This document shows, piece by piece, positions 1 through 6,925 of a stretch of 19,477 nucleotides of DNA (positions are counted from its first letter, which is position 1; every line of letters begins with the position of its first letter). This DNA is from an uncultured Bacteroidales bacterium (lineage in GTDB: Bacteria > Bacteroidota > Bacteroidia > Bacteroidales > UBA932). Location: contig CAKULN010000049.1 in the NCBI GenBank assembly GCA_934667175.1, forward strand, positions 1-19,477. Direction: 5' to 3'. The notes under the pieces were generated by a model, which was not told where the DNA came from, ran no database searches, and was given only the letters and a program-made list of their open reading frames with translations. The position numbers and the translations under genes were made by a program.

Positions 1-32
1 GCCATCGCCTCTAAATTATCATTTATCATTCA

Positions 33-47
33 TTCTAAGACTTAGAA
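33..47. promoter_or_regulatory. 15-bp palindrome upstream of the cargo operon
   Basis: TTCTAAG (33-39) and CTTAGAA (41-47) form a perfect inverted repeat around A40. It lies about 55-70 bases before the -7 box of the cargo operon. It may be a repressor operator; its role is inferred only from position. A second, smaller inverted repeat, CAATTA (81-86) and TAATTG (94-99), sits directly against the -7 box. Confidence 0.35.
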
Positions 48-101
48 CATCGAAAAACATAGATATTTCACGAAAACAATCAATTAACCGTTATAATTGG
101 C

Positions 102-109
102 TATATTTG
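102..109 (+). promoter_or_regulatory. -7 box (TATATTTG) of the cargo operon
   Basis: TATATTTG matches the Bacteroidota TAnnTTTG -7 consensus exactly. Transcription would begin near 115, about 20 bases before the ATG at 136. No convincing -33 TTTG is seen at the usual spacing. The box falls inside the longer TTG-initiated reading frame that starts at 97, which argues that the TTG start is not used. Confidence 0.5.
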
Positions 110-135
110 TTGTGACTAAAAAATCCACTGACATT

Positions 136-1125
136 ATGGCTAATTTCCTTTTTTACAAGTACCGTTTCGAGAAGACCGGTGAAAAGACTTTGTTTTCGGC
201 AGAGGATAAGGCACACGTTTCCAACGAATATCTTAATGATAAGTTTGCCAGATTGATAGGAGAAAGAGCAGGCGCGAAGACTCGGAAATTGAATCTTTAC
301 AATGTGAAGACCGACAAGAAGGGCGTGACGTCTCCTGAGATGTACACGAATGAGATAAAGCATTTTGCTGACGGCGTTGCCTTGCTGGAGGTGCGGAACA
401 ATAAGTTCAAGAAAGTTATGCCGAGGGATAAGAATGAGTCCGTGGATGTGGAGCATTGTCCGCTTTGTTGGGCGATTATCGATACCCGTCCGGATTCGAT
501 GGCGATTCTTGTGCAGCAGAAGAGGGATGTATTCGGAAATGCCGATGATGTGGTGGGGCTTATTGTGGACTGCTGTTCCCGTGAGTTGAAGATTTCGGAG
601 TTGGACTGGAAGATGGTTTATGAGAAACGGCTGTGTAAAGGCTCGATTTGGGACATCGTGAAGTCACGTACTGATGGCGGTCAGGATAGGGTGAAATGTC
701 TTTGCGTGAAGATTGACGGAAAGAGGGCGAATGAGGAGAATGAGGTCGATAAGGCCCTGCAACTTGTTCTTGAGAAGTTGGCGGCTCCGGAGGGTGAGCT
801 GAAGCTGATGTCTGATGATCCGGCGCGAAAGATTCTGGATGAGACGAAGGATGACGTGAGGAATACGGTTGATATGCTTATCGAGAATAATTATCGGATG
901 CGGATTGGTTTTGAGAAGTCTGGGTCTGTGGAGTATGGGCGTGATACTGAGGCGGTGTATGGGATTGCTGATGAGTATTGCGAGGAGTTTGTGAATGGGA
1001 CTGCTTTGCTTGGTGGACGCTATAATCTGAAGGACTGGCTTGATACGTTGATGCCGGAAGATGAGGCGCATACTTATGTTCAGTCTGAAAAGAAGAAGAG
1101 GAATGGCAGAAGAGCGAGAAAATAG
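136..1125 (+). CDS. Hypothetical cargo protein A of a three-gene operon
   Basis: A 329-residue soluble protein starting MANFLFYKYRF. I do not recognise its family and assign no function. The ATG at 136 is preferred over the upstream TTG at 97 because a good -7 box lies between them. No signal peptide or membrane segment is seen. Visible features are one CPLC pair near residues 108-111, a following IIDTRPDSMAI segment, and a very basic C-terminus ending RNGRRARK, which could contact nucleic acid. It is the first gene of a tight operon: its last 23 bases overlap the next gene. Its place on a mobile element, convergent to the replication module, suggests accessory cargo such as a defence or element-fitness gene, but that is inference from context. 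Confidence 0.75.
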   Translation: MANFLFYKYRFEKTGEKTLFSAEDKAHVSNEYLNDKFARLIGERAGAKTRKLNLYNVKTDKKGVTSPEMYTNEIKHFADGVALLEVRNNKFKKVMPRDKNESVDVEHCPLCWAIIDTRPDSMAILVQQKRDVFGNADDVVGLIVDCCSRELKISELDWKMVYEKRLCKGSIWDIVKSRTDGGQDRVKCLCVKIDGKRANEENEVDKALQLVLEKLAAPEGELKLMSDDPARKILDETKDDVRNTVDMLIENNYRMRIGFEKSGSVEYGRDTEAVYGIADEYCEEFVNGTALLGGRYNLKDWLDTLMPEDEAHTYVQSEKKKRNGRRARK

Positions 1126-1777
1126 GATTCTGGAGTCTCCGCTTTGGCCGTTTGTCCGGGCAAGGTGGATTGATTGGGAGCAGAAGATTCTTTCGATGCA
1201 GGTGGATGATGCGGAGTTCCTGCTTTATCTGGTATGGGCATTGGATACAATCAAGGAACAGGATGAAAGGTCTCTTCGGGATTTCCGTCGATTTGTGTAT
1301 GGAGCGGTCCGTAAGAGATCCATAGAGCGGAATTTCGCGGCTCCGAAAGAGGATATTGACTATGTCTCCAATCTTGTCTGTGCTTGCAGTTTGTTTTGCT
1401 ATGGACTGACATTGACGGAGTCTGATGACAACAGAAGGGTGTATTCTGAACTTGTCGGAGGTATGGGTGACTGTTGGCCGTCGATATGCGGAATAAAGAA
1501 TATCATTGAAATAGATGGCAATACTCAGGTTCTGAAAGATTGGATGGTGGCGTATATGAAAAATGACGAGTATTTTACGTTGTCAGATGTGATTGAATGG
1601 GATGACGGGCATACTTCTGTGTTTCCGGACATCATCGGAAGGCGAAATCAAGTTCTAAATGTCACTATAAATAACAATATTGAGAAATTTGAAAACCAAA
1701 GTGGTGCGGTGTTCAATGATAATTCCACGACTCAAATATTAACTGAATATGGCGAAGATAGGAAACTTTTACAATGA
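1103..1777 (+). CDS. Hypothetical cargo protein B with C-terminal GAVFNDNS motif
   Basis: A 224-residue protein of unknown family. ATG 1103 (MAEERENRIL) is preceded by the purine-rich AGAAGAAGAGGA and is preferred over the in-frame ATG at 1061, deep inside gene A. The body (about 1-185) is predicted mainly helical from composition, with a cysteine-rich hydrophobic stretch near residues 90-110 that is too short and polar-flanked to call a membrane helix. The tail (about 185-224) is Asn/Gln-rich and carries GAVFNDNS at 201-208. The next protein carries the identical motif near its N-terminus. The 3' end overlaps gene C by 29 bases in another frame, so translation of B and C is probably coupled. 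The adjacent, motif-sharing layout suggests B and C bind each other; function is unknown. Confidence 0.72.
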   Translation: MAEERENRILESPLWPFVRARWIDWEQKILSMQVDDAEFLLYLVWALDTIKEQDERSLRDFRRFVYGAVRKRSIERNFAAPKEDIDYVSNLVCACSLFCYGLTLTESDDNRRVYSELVGGMGDCWPSICGIKNIIEIDGNTQVLKDWMVAYMKNDEYFTLSDVIEWDDGHTSVFPDIIGRRNQVLNVTINNNIEKFENQSGAVFNDNSTTQILTEYGEDRKLLQ

Positions 1778-1805
1778 GGCCGGCGCGGTGTTTAATGACA
1801 ACTCG
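1703..1805 (+). repeat. Peptide-level duplicated motif across genes B and C
   Basis: The eight codons at 1703-1726 and 1782-1805 both encode GAVFNDNS, in different reading frames 79 bases apart. Five of the eight codons differ (GGT/GGC, TTC/TTT, GAT/GAC, AAT/AAC, TCC/TCG) and every change is silent. The wider shared pattern is I-x2-F-x-N-x2-GAVFNDNS-x-T. The conservation is therefore of the peptide, not of the DNA. Confidence 0.8.
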
Positions 1806-2156
1806 CAGACATTGAATGTGCAGCAGAATAACATTAAGGCACAGGATGGAACAGATGAGGTTGAGTCGTTCAATGAGGAAGATGCGGTTCTCATTAACAG
1901 GTCTGACAAGTTTTCAAAGATTGATTTGTTTAGGGTTATAACGGCGTTATATCAATGTGGGGCCTTTAAGTCATCGGACGGTAAGAAGTTGACCAAGAAG
2001 AGAGTGTTCAAGGCTTTTGAGAAGATGTTGGGAGATAATTTCGGTAATTATGAAAATGACCTGTCGGCCGGAAGCAACAAGAAAGGGGATGTTACTATAT
2101 TCAAGGAACTTGAAGCTGCATTTGTCCGGAGTGAGGATGACAAGTTGAGTAGATAA
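1749..2156 (+). CDS. Hypothetical cargo protein C: N-terminal GAVFNDNS motif, RteC-like C-terminal domain
   Basis: A 135-residue protein. Residues 12-19 are GAVFNDNS, shared with the preceding protein; residues 20-45 are a Gln/Asn- and acid-rich linker; residues about 50-130 form a compact basic helical domain (IDLFRVITALYQCGAF, FGNYENDLS). From memory this domain resembles the roughly 90-residue C-terminal region of RteC-type proteins of Bacteroidales conjugative elements, which have an LIYALHxAGVF...LGxYYRT pattern. That assignment is tentative. It is the last gene of the operon and is followed by a terminator. With one motif and one domain it looks like an adaptor or DNA-binding partner for protein B. 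Confidence 0.7.
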   Translation: MAKIGNFYNEAGAVFNDNSQTLNVQQNNIKAQDGTDEVESFNEEDAVLINRSDKFSKIDLFRVITALYQCGAFKSSDGKKLTKKRVFKAFEKMLGDNFGNYENDLSAGSNKKGDVTIFKELEAAFVRSEDDKLSR

Positions 2157-2161
2157 TCATT

Positions 2162-2191
2162 AAGGGCGAGACTGTTTGTGGTCGCGCCCTT
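2162..2191. terminator. Bidirectional terminator between convergent operons
   Basis: AAGGGCG (2162-2168) pairs with CGCCCTT (2185-2191); after one A/G mismatch the stem continues with GAC/GTC, enclosing an 8-base loop. It lies 5 bases past the stop of gene C and 4 bases before the stop of the convergent DUF3987 gene. The U-tract is weak on both strands (GTTGTTATTTG on plus, ATGATTATC on minus). Confidence 0.6.
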
Positions 2192-2195
2192 GTTG

Positions 2196-3989
2196 TTATT
2201 TGAGTTTCCTGTATTTCCCATACGCGACATTTTCCAGCCGGCCTTCTTCGCACCATTTCTTGATGGTGCGCTCTATGGATTTGGGGTTGAGACCCATCGA
2301 GGTTGCCAGTTCGCAGTAGGTCTTGCGGTCGAACTCGTCCGGGAGGGCTTCAAGGTATTTCAGCTGTAGGGACTGGCGTTGCGTGGCTGTGGAGACGGCT
2401 GTCGGTGGTGCCGGGGATGCGAGCGTCCGGAATACCCGTTCGTCGTGGCGGATGATCACATCGGCTATGGTTCGGGCTGTGGTGTAGTCGGTGTCGGCGC
2501 AGATGAGTTCGGGTGAGAAGCAGCCGTCTTCCATTATCCGCAGAGTGGAGAGTATCATCGCTATGCGGAATGTTATGACTCCGAGTCGGCGGACGGTGGC
2601 TATGAACTCGTCTCCGCAGGTGGCTGCGTATTCGGACTGCCATCGGTCGAACAGGGTGTTGAAGTCTTCCTGCTGGGCGGAGGTGAGGCGGAATATGATG
2701 TCGGTACTGTGTTCGGAGAGGATGCGGTGGAAGTCGTGGTAGTCCTTGCCGAGGGCTGCGAAGTGGTCTTCAAGGGTGTCGTTGCCGGATTCGGCGAAGA
2801 CATTGTTCCAGACGAGTTTGGTGTCGAGGTAGTAGAAGAGGAAGCGGCTGAAAAGGCCGTTCTCCGCATCGGTGATGAGGTTCAGGACTTGCCTGGGCGT
2901 GCCGGTGAGGACTGTGGAGAGCCGAGGGTTCTTGATGTTTACATATTCACGGTCTTTGCGGCGTATGTAGGATATGGTTTCGTGGTGGAAGGCTTTGCGG
3001 AAGCCGTCGGAGTAGTTGCCGTAGTCGGAGCCGAAGGTGTTTGCAAGGGTGTCGCCTTCTGTCTCGAACATAAGTCCCTGGCCGCCATTGTCATTGAGGA
3101 CTTGATATACAGCGGTGGCTGAGGAGTTGGCCGGGATGAAGAGCATCCGCATCGGCGGTTCTTCGGGCTTCTCCATATCGACTTTCTTCTTTCCTGCGGC
3201 GTTGTATTCGGAGAGCCTGTGCTTGTAGTCCATCATTTCGGCTTCGTTGAGGTTGCGCAGGTCTTCGTGGATGGGTTCGACGAGGTGGCGGCAGAGGTTG
3301 AGCCGGCCTTTTCCTGACGAGGCTCTGGCGGTGACGAACAGGAAGAGGTTCGGGAATACGGTTCTGCGGTCGTAGATGCCTTTGATGTGGGGCATACAGG
3401 AGGAGAGCACCGTCAATGTGCCGAGCAGGAGGATGTCCGCATCCTGAACGGAGTTGCCTGATGTGGCGATCTGTCTGAGGAAGTCGGGGAGTTGATTGAT
3501 TACTTTGTCGCTGAATGTTGGCAGCGGCTCTGTGAGGATTTCCGCAGATTCCGCTGTTTCTGCAATTTCCGCAGCGTGGTGCGATGCGGATTTTGCGGAA
3601 TGTGCGGAGATTGCGGATTTGCCGGAAGTGATAATTGAGATTCCTGCTTCTTTTGCTTTCTGGAAGAATGTCTTGACTGTTATGCCTGTGCCGTGTGATT
3701 TCAGGCATTTGTCGTATTGACGGTCGCATTCTTCGGGGGTGTAGTCGTCATTGAACCGGCTGATGCGGTGGTAGATGGCGCGTCCGGATTCTCCGAGTCC
3801 ATCGGTGAGGGCGAAGCCGAGGTCGCGCCAGTTGTCGTAACCTGAGGTTATGTCAATGCCGGACTGCTCGATGCGTGAGGTGATGGCTTCAATGTCTTCC
3901 AGAATGCCTGATGAGGCTGAGGCTTGCGGTGTTGTATTTGTGGAAGATGGCTGCTGAAGCCAGTCTTCTGGATGGAATGTGTCTTTCAT
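2196..3989 (-). CDS. PriCT-2 / DUF3987 replication-type protein
   Basis: A 597-residue protein. Residues about 30-118 match the PriCT-2 (primase C-terminal-type) pattern, with YDNWRDLGFAL and the ECDRQYDKCL/SHGTGITVKTFF segment. Residues 121-157 are a low-complexity Ser/Ala linker. Residues about 160-500 match DUF3987, with a Walker-A-like ARASSGKG at 221-228, so a P-loop ATPase/helicase-like activity in element DNA replication is likely. The last 60 residues look like a winged helix (YCELATSMGLNPKSIERTIKKW). The ATG is 2 bases after the stop of the upstream VirE_N gene, so the two are co-translated. Together they probably form the element's primase/helicase module; this is known gene neighbourhood, not proven biochemistry. 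Confidence 0.88.
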   Translation of the reverse strand: MKDTFHPEDWLQQPSSTNTTPQASASSGILEDIEAITSRIEQSGIDITSGYDNWRDLGFALTDGLGESGRAIYHRISRFNDDYTPEECDRQYDKCLKSHGTGITVKTFFQKAKEAGISIITSGKSAISAHSAKSASHHAAEIAETAESAEILTEPLPTFSDKVINQLPDFLRQIATSGNSVQDADILLLGTLTVLSSCMPHIKGIYDRRTVFPNLFLFVTARASSGKGRLNLCRHLVEPIHEDLRNLNEAEMMDYKHRLSEYNAAGKKKVDMEKPEEPPMRMLFIPANSSATAVYQVLNDNGGQGLMFETEGDTLANTFGSDYGNYSDGFRKAFHHETISYIRRKDREYVNIKNPRLSTVLTGTPRQVLNLITDAENGLFSRFLFYYLDTKLVWNNVFAESGNDTLEDHFAALGKDYHDFHRILSEHSTDIIFRLTSAQQEDFNTLFDRWQSEYAATCGDEFIATVRRLGVITFRIAMILSTLRIMEDGCFSPELICADTDYTTARTIADVIIRHDERVFRTLASPAPPTAVSTATQRQSLQLKYLEALPDEFDRKTYCELATSMGLNPKSIERTIKKWCEEGRLENVAYGKYRKLK

Positions 3990-3991
3990 TT

Positions 3992-4921
3992 TCAGAGATA
4001 GTTTTCGTTGATATATGCGCCGGGGTCGTATGGGAGGAAGCAGGGACGTGATATGTCCTTGCCCGACTGGTCTGGTGTGATGCCGTATTCACTCGTGATG
4101 TAGTGTGATACGGCGCGGAAGTAGTCGCTGTGGGAGAGCTCCTTGCGGTGGATTTCGATTATCCACTTGAGTCCGTCTCCGGAGGGGCTTCGGAAAAGGA
4201 GTGCGGTTTCAAAGTATCTGTTCTGCAATAGTTTTCCAAAATTGACTTCAAGTTGTGGTATATGGTCGAAGTCGAGGCATAGGAGTCCTGATATGGACTT
4301 GATCTTGTCATTGGCTCTGACGTCGAATTCTCCGCAGAAGGTGGCGTAGGCGAAGTTGGCCGCCTTGTAGTTCCTCGCCCTTTTCTTGTCCTGTATGCAT
4401 CGCAGGTGTTCGGTTTGTGTCTTGGCATACGGCCCGACGATGTAGCTGTAGGCATCGAGTATGGTGATGCTCTTGTAGGATTTCGTGTTCGTTATCGGAG
4501 CCTTGAAGAACGAGAATCTTGGGCCTTTGGAGATAAGCTCTGAGACAGGCTTGCCGTACTGGTTGTGGCTGCCGTCAAGATTGAGGTGCATTTCCCTGTT
4601 CAGCGTCATCAGAAGCTCTTGTCCTGTCTGGTGGTAGAAGAGTGCGGCGAAGTCAAGTGCGTCTCCATCAGGGATGGCGCCGGTGTCATCGTGGTGGAAT
4701 GCGGTTTCGCCGCTGAGTCTTGCCGTGGGGTCGTTCTTTACGAACCAGATGTGCAAGGTTCTGCCGCCTCCGGCAAAAGGATTGCGGCAGATGCCGCAGT
4801 CCCTTCCGGTTACTTTGATGACGGTATCATCGGGGTAGTATTTCCTCAGTATGTGGGCGTAGATGTCCACGCCCCAGAGGGTGTGCGAGAGAAGTGTACT
4901 TCTGTCAATGGTCTTTTCCAT
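3992..4921 (-). CDS. VirE_N / BT4734-type primase-like protein
   Basis: A 309-residue protein. The N-terminal 70 residues contain DCGICRNPFAGGGRTLHIW, resembling a primase zinc-binding-type start. The C-terminal half (about 165-309) carries CLDFDHI, then SPSGDGLKWIIEIH, then QSGKDISRPCFLPYDPGAYIN. That order fits the VirE_N (BT4734/BF3469) family found next to DUF3987 proteins in Bacteroidales elements. The spacing of DxD, SGxG and the final D/R motifs recalls archaeo-eukaryotic primases, although the usual sxH histidine is lysine here (GLK); the primase comparison is inference. The start overlaps the stop of the upstream HTH gene by 17 bases and the stop is 2 bases from the DUF3987 ATG. Confidence 0.82.
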   Translation of the reverse strand: MEKTIDRSTLLSHTLWGVDIYAHILRKYYPDDTVIKVTGRDCGICRNPFAGGGRTLHIWFVKNDPTARLSGETAFHHDDTGAIPDGDALDFAALFYHQTGQELLMTLNREMHLNLDGSHNQYGKPVSELISKGPRFSFFKAPITNTKSYKSITILDAYSYIVGPYAKTQTEHLRCIQDKKRARNYKAANFAYATFCGEFDVRANDKIKSISGLLCLDFDHIPQLEVNFGKLLQNRYFETALLFRSPSGDGLKWIIEIHRKELSHSDYFRAVSHYITSEYGITPDQSGKDISRPCFLPYDPGAYINENYL

Positions 4922-5315
4922 AGCGTTCTTCGATTTTTAACATTGTGTAGTTGTCACGTAGTATGCGTTCGAGGTCTTCTCGGTGGTACCAGATTTTGTG
5001 ACCTATCTTGATGAACGGGATGGTTCCGTTCGATCGCAGTGTCTGGAGTGTGCGCTGGCTGATGTGCAGGCGCATCATCACGTCCTGTCCGTCGATGAGA
5101 TTGTCGAAGAATGAGTTGTCTGGTGCATTCTCCTGGGTGTCGCTTTCAATCAGGCGGTTGCATTCATTGTCAGCGAGGTCGTCGAAACTCATAAGGCCTC
5201 TTGCCATCAGTTCTTTCTGGATGAAGGGACAATGGCGGAGTAGTTTCCCGAAGTCGTCTTCCGGTTTGGATGCTATCTGGAGCATTATGTCTCCGATTTG
5301 TCTTGGCTCGCTCAT
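4905..5315 (-). CDS. HTH_17 excisionase-type DNA-binding protein (second)
   Basis: A 136-residue protein starting MSEPRQIGDI. The first 70 residues are of unknown fold. Residues about 75-118 form a MerR/excisionase-like HTH_17 module (DGQDVMMRLHISQRTLQTLRSNGTIPF, then KIGHKIWYHREDLERIL). The start is set by a strong AGGAGG at 5324-5329 (complement), 8 bases before the ATG, and by the ATGA overlap with the upstream gene's stop. The same frame stays open to 5672, but that extension is arginine/proline-rich out-of-frame translation of the upstream HTH gene. Small HTH_17 proteins in this position commonly act as recombination directionality factors or regulators; the exact role here is not shown. 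Confidence 0.8.
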   Translation of the reverse strand: MSEPRQIGDIMLQIASKPEDDFGKLLRHCPFIQKELMARGLMSFDDLADNECNRLIESDTQENAPDNSFFDNLIDGQDVMMRLHISQRTLQTLRSNGTIPFIKIGHKIWYHREDLERILRDNYTMLKIEERYGKDH

Positions 5316-5662
5316 TTTGTAGTCCTCCTGTGGTTTATGTAGTTGATGGCTTCGGTCTCCATTTCGATGTCGGTCTTCTGTCGTCCGGCATTGAGCCAGT
5401 CTTCGATTTCCTGGCGTTTGAATATGAGTTTCTTGCCTTTCTTGTAGTAGGGGACGAGTCCGCCTCTTACCCAGCCGTAGATGGTCGGTGCTGCGGGATG
5501 CTCGGGATGGAACTGCTGGAATTCCTTCAGTGTCATCCACGGGCTGGCGTTGTCGACCTTTACGTTCTTCTGGCCAGATTCGACCAGAGATTTGAGGCCT
5601 CGGATTTCTTCTACCAGCGTCGCCACGACATCTGGCAGGTCGTTGAAAGTTAATTGTGACAT
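5312..5662 (-). CDS. HTH_17 excisionase-type DNA-binding protein (first)
   Basis: A 116-residue protein starting MSQLTFNDLPDVVATLVEEI. Residues about 8-32 look like a short coiled coil; residues 42-90 form the HTH_17 module (MTLKEFQQFHPEHPAAPTIYGWVRGGLVPYY followed by GKKLIFKRQEIEDWL). It is the first gene of the 5662-2196 block, and its stop overlaps the next start as ATGA. No SD sequence is seen before its ATG. Its promoter must lie in the short gap after the integrase terminator (5663-5722), but no clear TAnnTTTG box is visible there. The likely role is DNA binding in excision or control of the replication module. Confidence 0.8.
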   Translation of the reverse strand: MSQLTFNDLPDVVATLVEEIRGLKSLVESGQKNVKVDNASPWMTLKEFQQFHPEHPAAPTIYGWVRGGLVPYYKKGKKLIFKRQEIEDWLNAGRQKTDIEMETEAINYINHRRTTK

Positions 5663-5722
5663 AAAATTTCATTATTTATGTCGCGAGTCGTTCCTTTCTT
5701 TGGCGCCTTATATAAAGAGAAA

Positions 5723-5746
5723 GCCCACGACTGTTATTTCGTGGGC
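5723..5746 (-). terminator. Terminator after the integrase operon
   Basis: GCCCACGA (5723-5730) and TCGTGGGC (5739-5746) form a perfect 8-bp stem with an 8-base loop. Read on the minus strand the hairpin is followed by TTTCTCTTTATA, as expected for an intrinsic terminator of the 7820-5822 transcript. It insulates the downstream HTH/replication block. Confidence 0.65.
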
Positions 5747-5778
5747 AAATATCATTGAATATTAGCGTCTGAATCCTA

Positions 5779-5795
5779 TACTACAAGTTGTAGTA
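5779..5795. repeat. 17-bp perfect palindrome downstream of the integrase
   Basis: TACTACAA and TTGTAGTA flank G5787. It lies 27 bases past the integrase stop. On the minus strand it is preceded by ATCTTGTAC, a 9-mer that also occurs on the plus strand at 7932-7940 in the repeat cluster at the other side of the integrase operon. It could be an Int or excisionase binding site, or an operator; this is inferred from position. Confidence 0.4.
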
Positions 5796-5821
5796 CAAGA
5801 TGATTTTCTATATTTTCTGCG

Positions 5822-6925
5822 CTATTCCTTGATTTTTATGATTTCGGAAGCCTGTTTCTTTTTCTCGTTGACAAGGTCGGCGTATATCTGGGTGGTGCTG
5901 ACGTTCTTGTGCGTGAGCATCTTGCTGACGGTGTAGATGTCGGCTCCTCCGGCTATTAGAAGGGTGGCGTAGGTGTGGCGGAAGCAATGGAAGGTGATGT
6001 ATTTGTAGATTCCGGCTGATCTTACCCAGGGTTTCAGCCGTCCGTTGACGAGCTGTCTTGTGAGGCCTTTGAAGACTTTGCCTTCTGATGGAGTGCCGCA
6101 GAGTTCGAGCGCCTGGTCACTGATGGGGATGGTGGCCTCGGTGTCGGTTTTCTCGGTCTTGATGCGGATGCATTTTCCGCCGGAAGGGTAGTCCTGGATG
6201 TGATGCCATTCGAGTTGGAGGATGTCGCTCAGCCGGAGTCCGGTGAGGCAGGAGAAAAGGGAGGCGGATTTGAGGACGGGGTAGTCGCAATGAGAGTCCG
6301 CAAGTTTCTGGAGTTCTTCTTGGGTGAGATATTCCCGCTTTGTCTCCTGGGTTTCTATCTTGTCGAGATAGTCATTGACATTCTCTTTCAGGTAGCCTTC
6401 TTTGAAGGCGATGGCGAGGAACGCGCGGAATGTGCTCCAGTATCCAGCGGCTGAGTTTTGGGAGAGTTTGAGGCGGTCGCTCTTGATGCGTGTGGTGGTG
6501 CCGAGATATTCGCGGAACTTGTTGCAGAAATCTACGGTGAGCTCGTCGAAGCTGCATTGGCCTTTTACGAATATGTTGAAGTGTTCATAGACTATGCGCC
6601 ATTTCTTGTCGTGGCCGGGCAGGATGGAGTAGAAATATTCAAGGACGTTCATCATTCCTTTTCCCTTGTCGAGAAATCCGTATTGTTCGTTGATGAGGGA
6701 TATTTCTCTCTTGGCGCGGATGGCCTCTGCCTGCTTGAGCTTGGCGGCATTGACCCTTCGGTCCGCTGCTGTGCGCGGGCTTTTCATTATGTAGATGCCG
6801 AGATATTCGCGGCGTGTCATCTGCATTGTTCTGGGATTGCGGATGGCCGGGTAGAAGTCGAGGTAGAGGGAGACTTTGCCGCTGGCGTATTCCCGTTTTC
6901 GGAGTGTCACTTTAACTGCGCCCAT
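5822..6925 (-). CDS. int: Tyrosine recombinase / integrase
   Basis: A 367-residue phage-type integrase. The N-terminal part (about 1-85) is the Arm-DNA-binding-type domain of Bacteroidota integrases (VKVTLRKREYASGKVSLYLDFYPAIR), followed by a SAM-like core-binding domain (about 90-190) and the catalytic domain. All catalytic residues are visible: R231 (TGLRLSD), K259 (TEKT), H313 and R316 (HCFRH), H339 (LTHKN) and Y348 (TQIYAD). It should therefore be active for integration and excision of the element. The start at MGAVKVTL is chosen because it is where family similarity begins; an in-frame ATG at 6988 would add 21 unlikely residues. The gene overlaps the preceding HTH gene by 14 bases and is followed by a terminator. 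Confidence 0.93.
   Translation of the reverse strand: MGAVKVTLRKREYASGKVSLYLDFYPAIRNPRTMQMTRREYLGIYIMKSPRTAADRRVNAAKLKQAEAIRAKREISLINEQYGFLDKGKGMMNVLEYFYSILPGHDKKWRIVYEHFNIFVKGQCSFDELTVDFCNKFREYLGTTTRIKSDRLKLSQNSAAGYWSTFRAFLAIAFKEGYLKENVNDYLDKIETQETKREYLTQEELQKLADSHCDYPVLKSASLFSCLTGLRLSDILQLEWHHIQDYPSGGKCIRIKTEKTDTEATIPISDQALELCGTPSEGKVFKGLTRQLVNGRLKPWVRSAGIYKYITFHCFRHTYATLLIAGGADIYTVSKMLTHKNVSTTQIYADLVNEKKKQASEIIKIKE

Noticed and set aside
3510..3625. Short repeats in the DUF3987 gene as a possible CRISPR or minisatellite
   Set aside because: Repeats are irregular, lack unique spacers and encode an in-frame Ser/Ala linker.
2178..3720. Plus-strand ORFs opposite the DUF3987 gene
   Set aside because: They have the low-complexity composition of antisense readings of a codon-biased gene and no family features.
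5316..5672. N-terminal extension of the second HTH protein to 255 residues
   Set aside because: The extension is Arg/Pro-rich and is the out-of-frame reading of the first HTH gene; a strong AGGAGG and an ATGA overlap fix the start at 5315.
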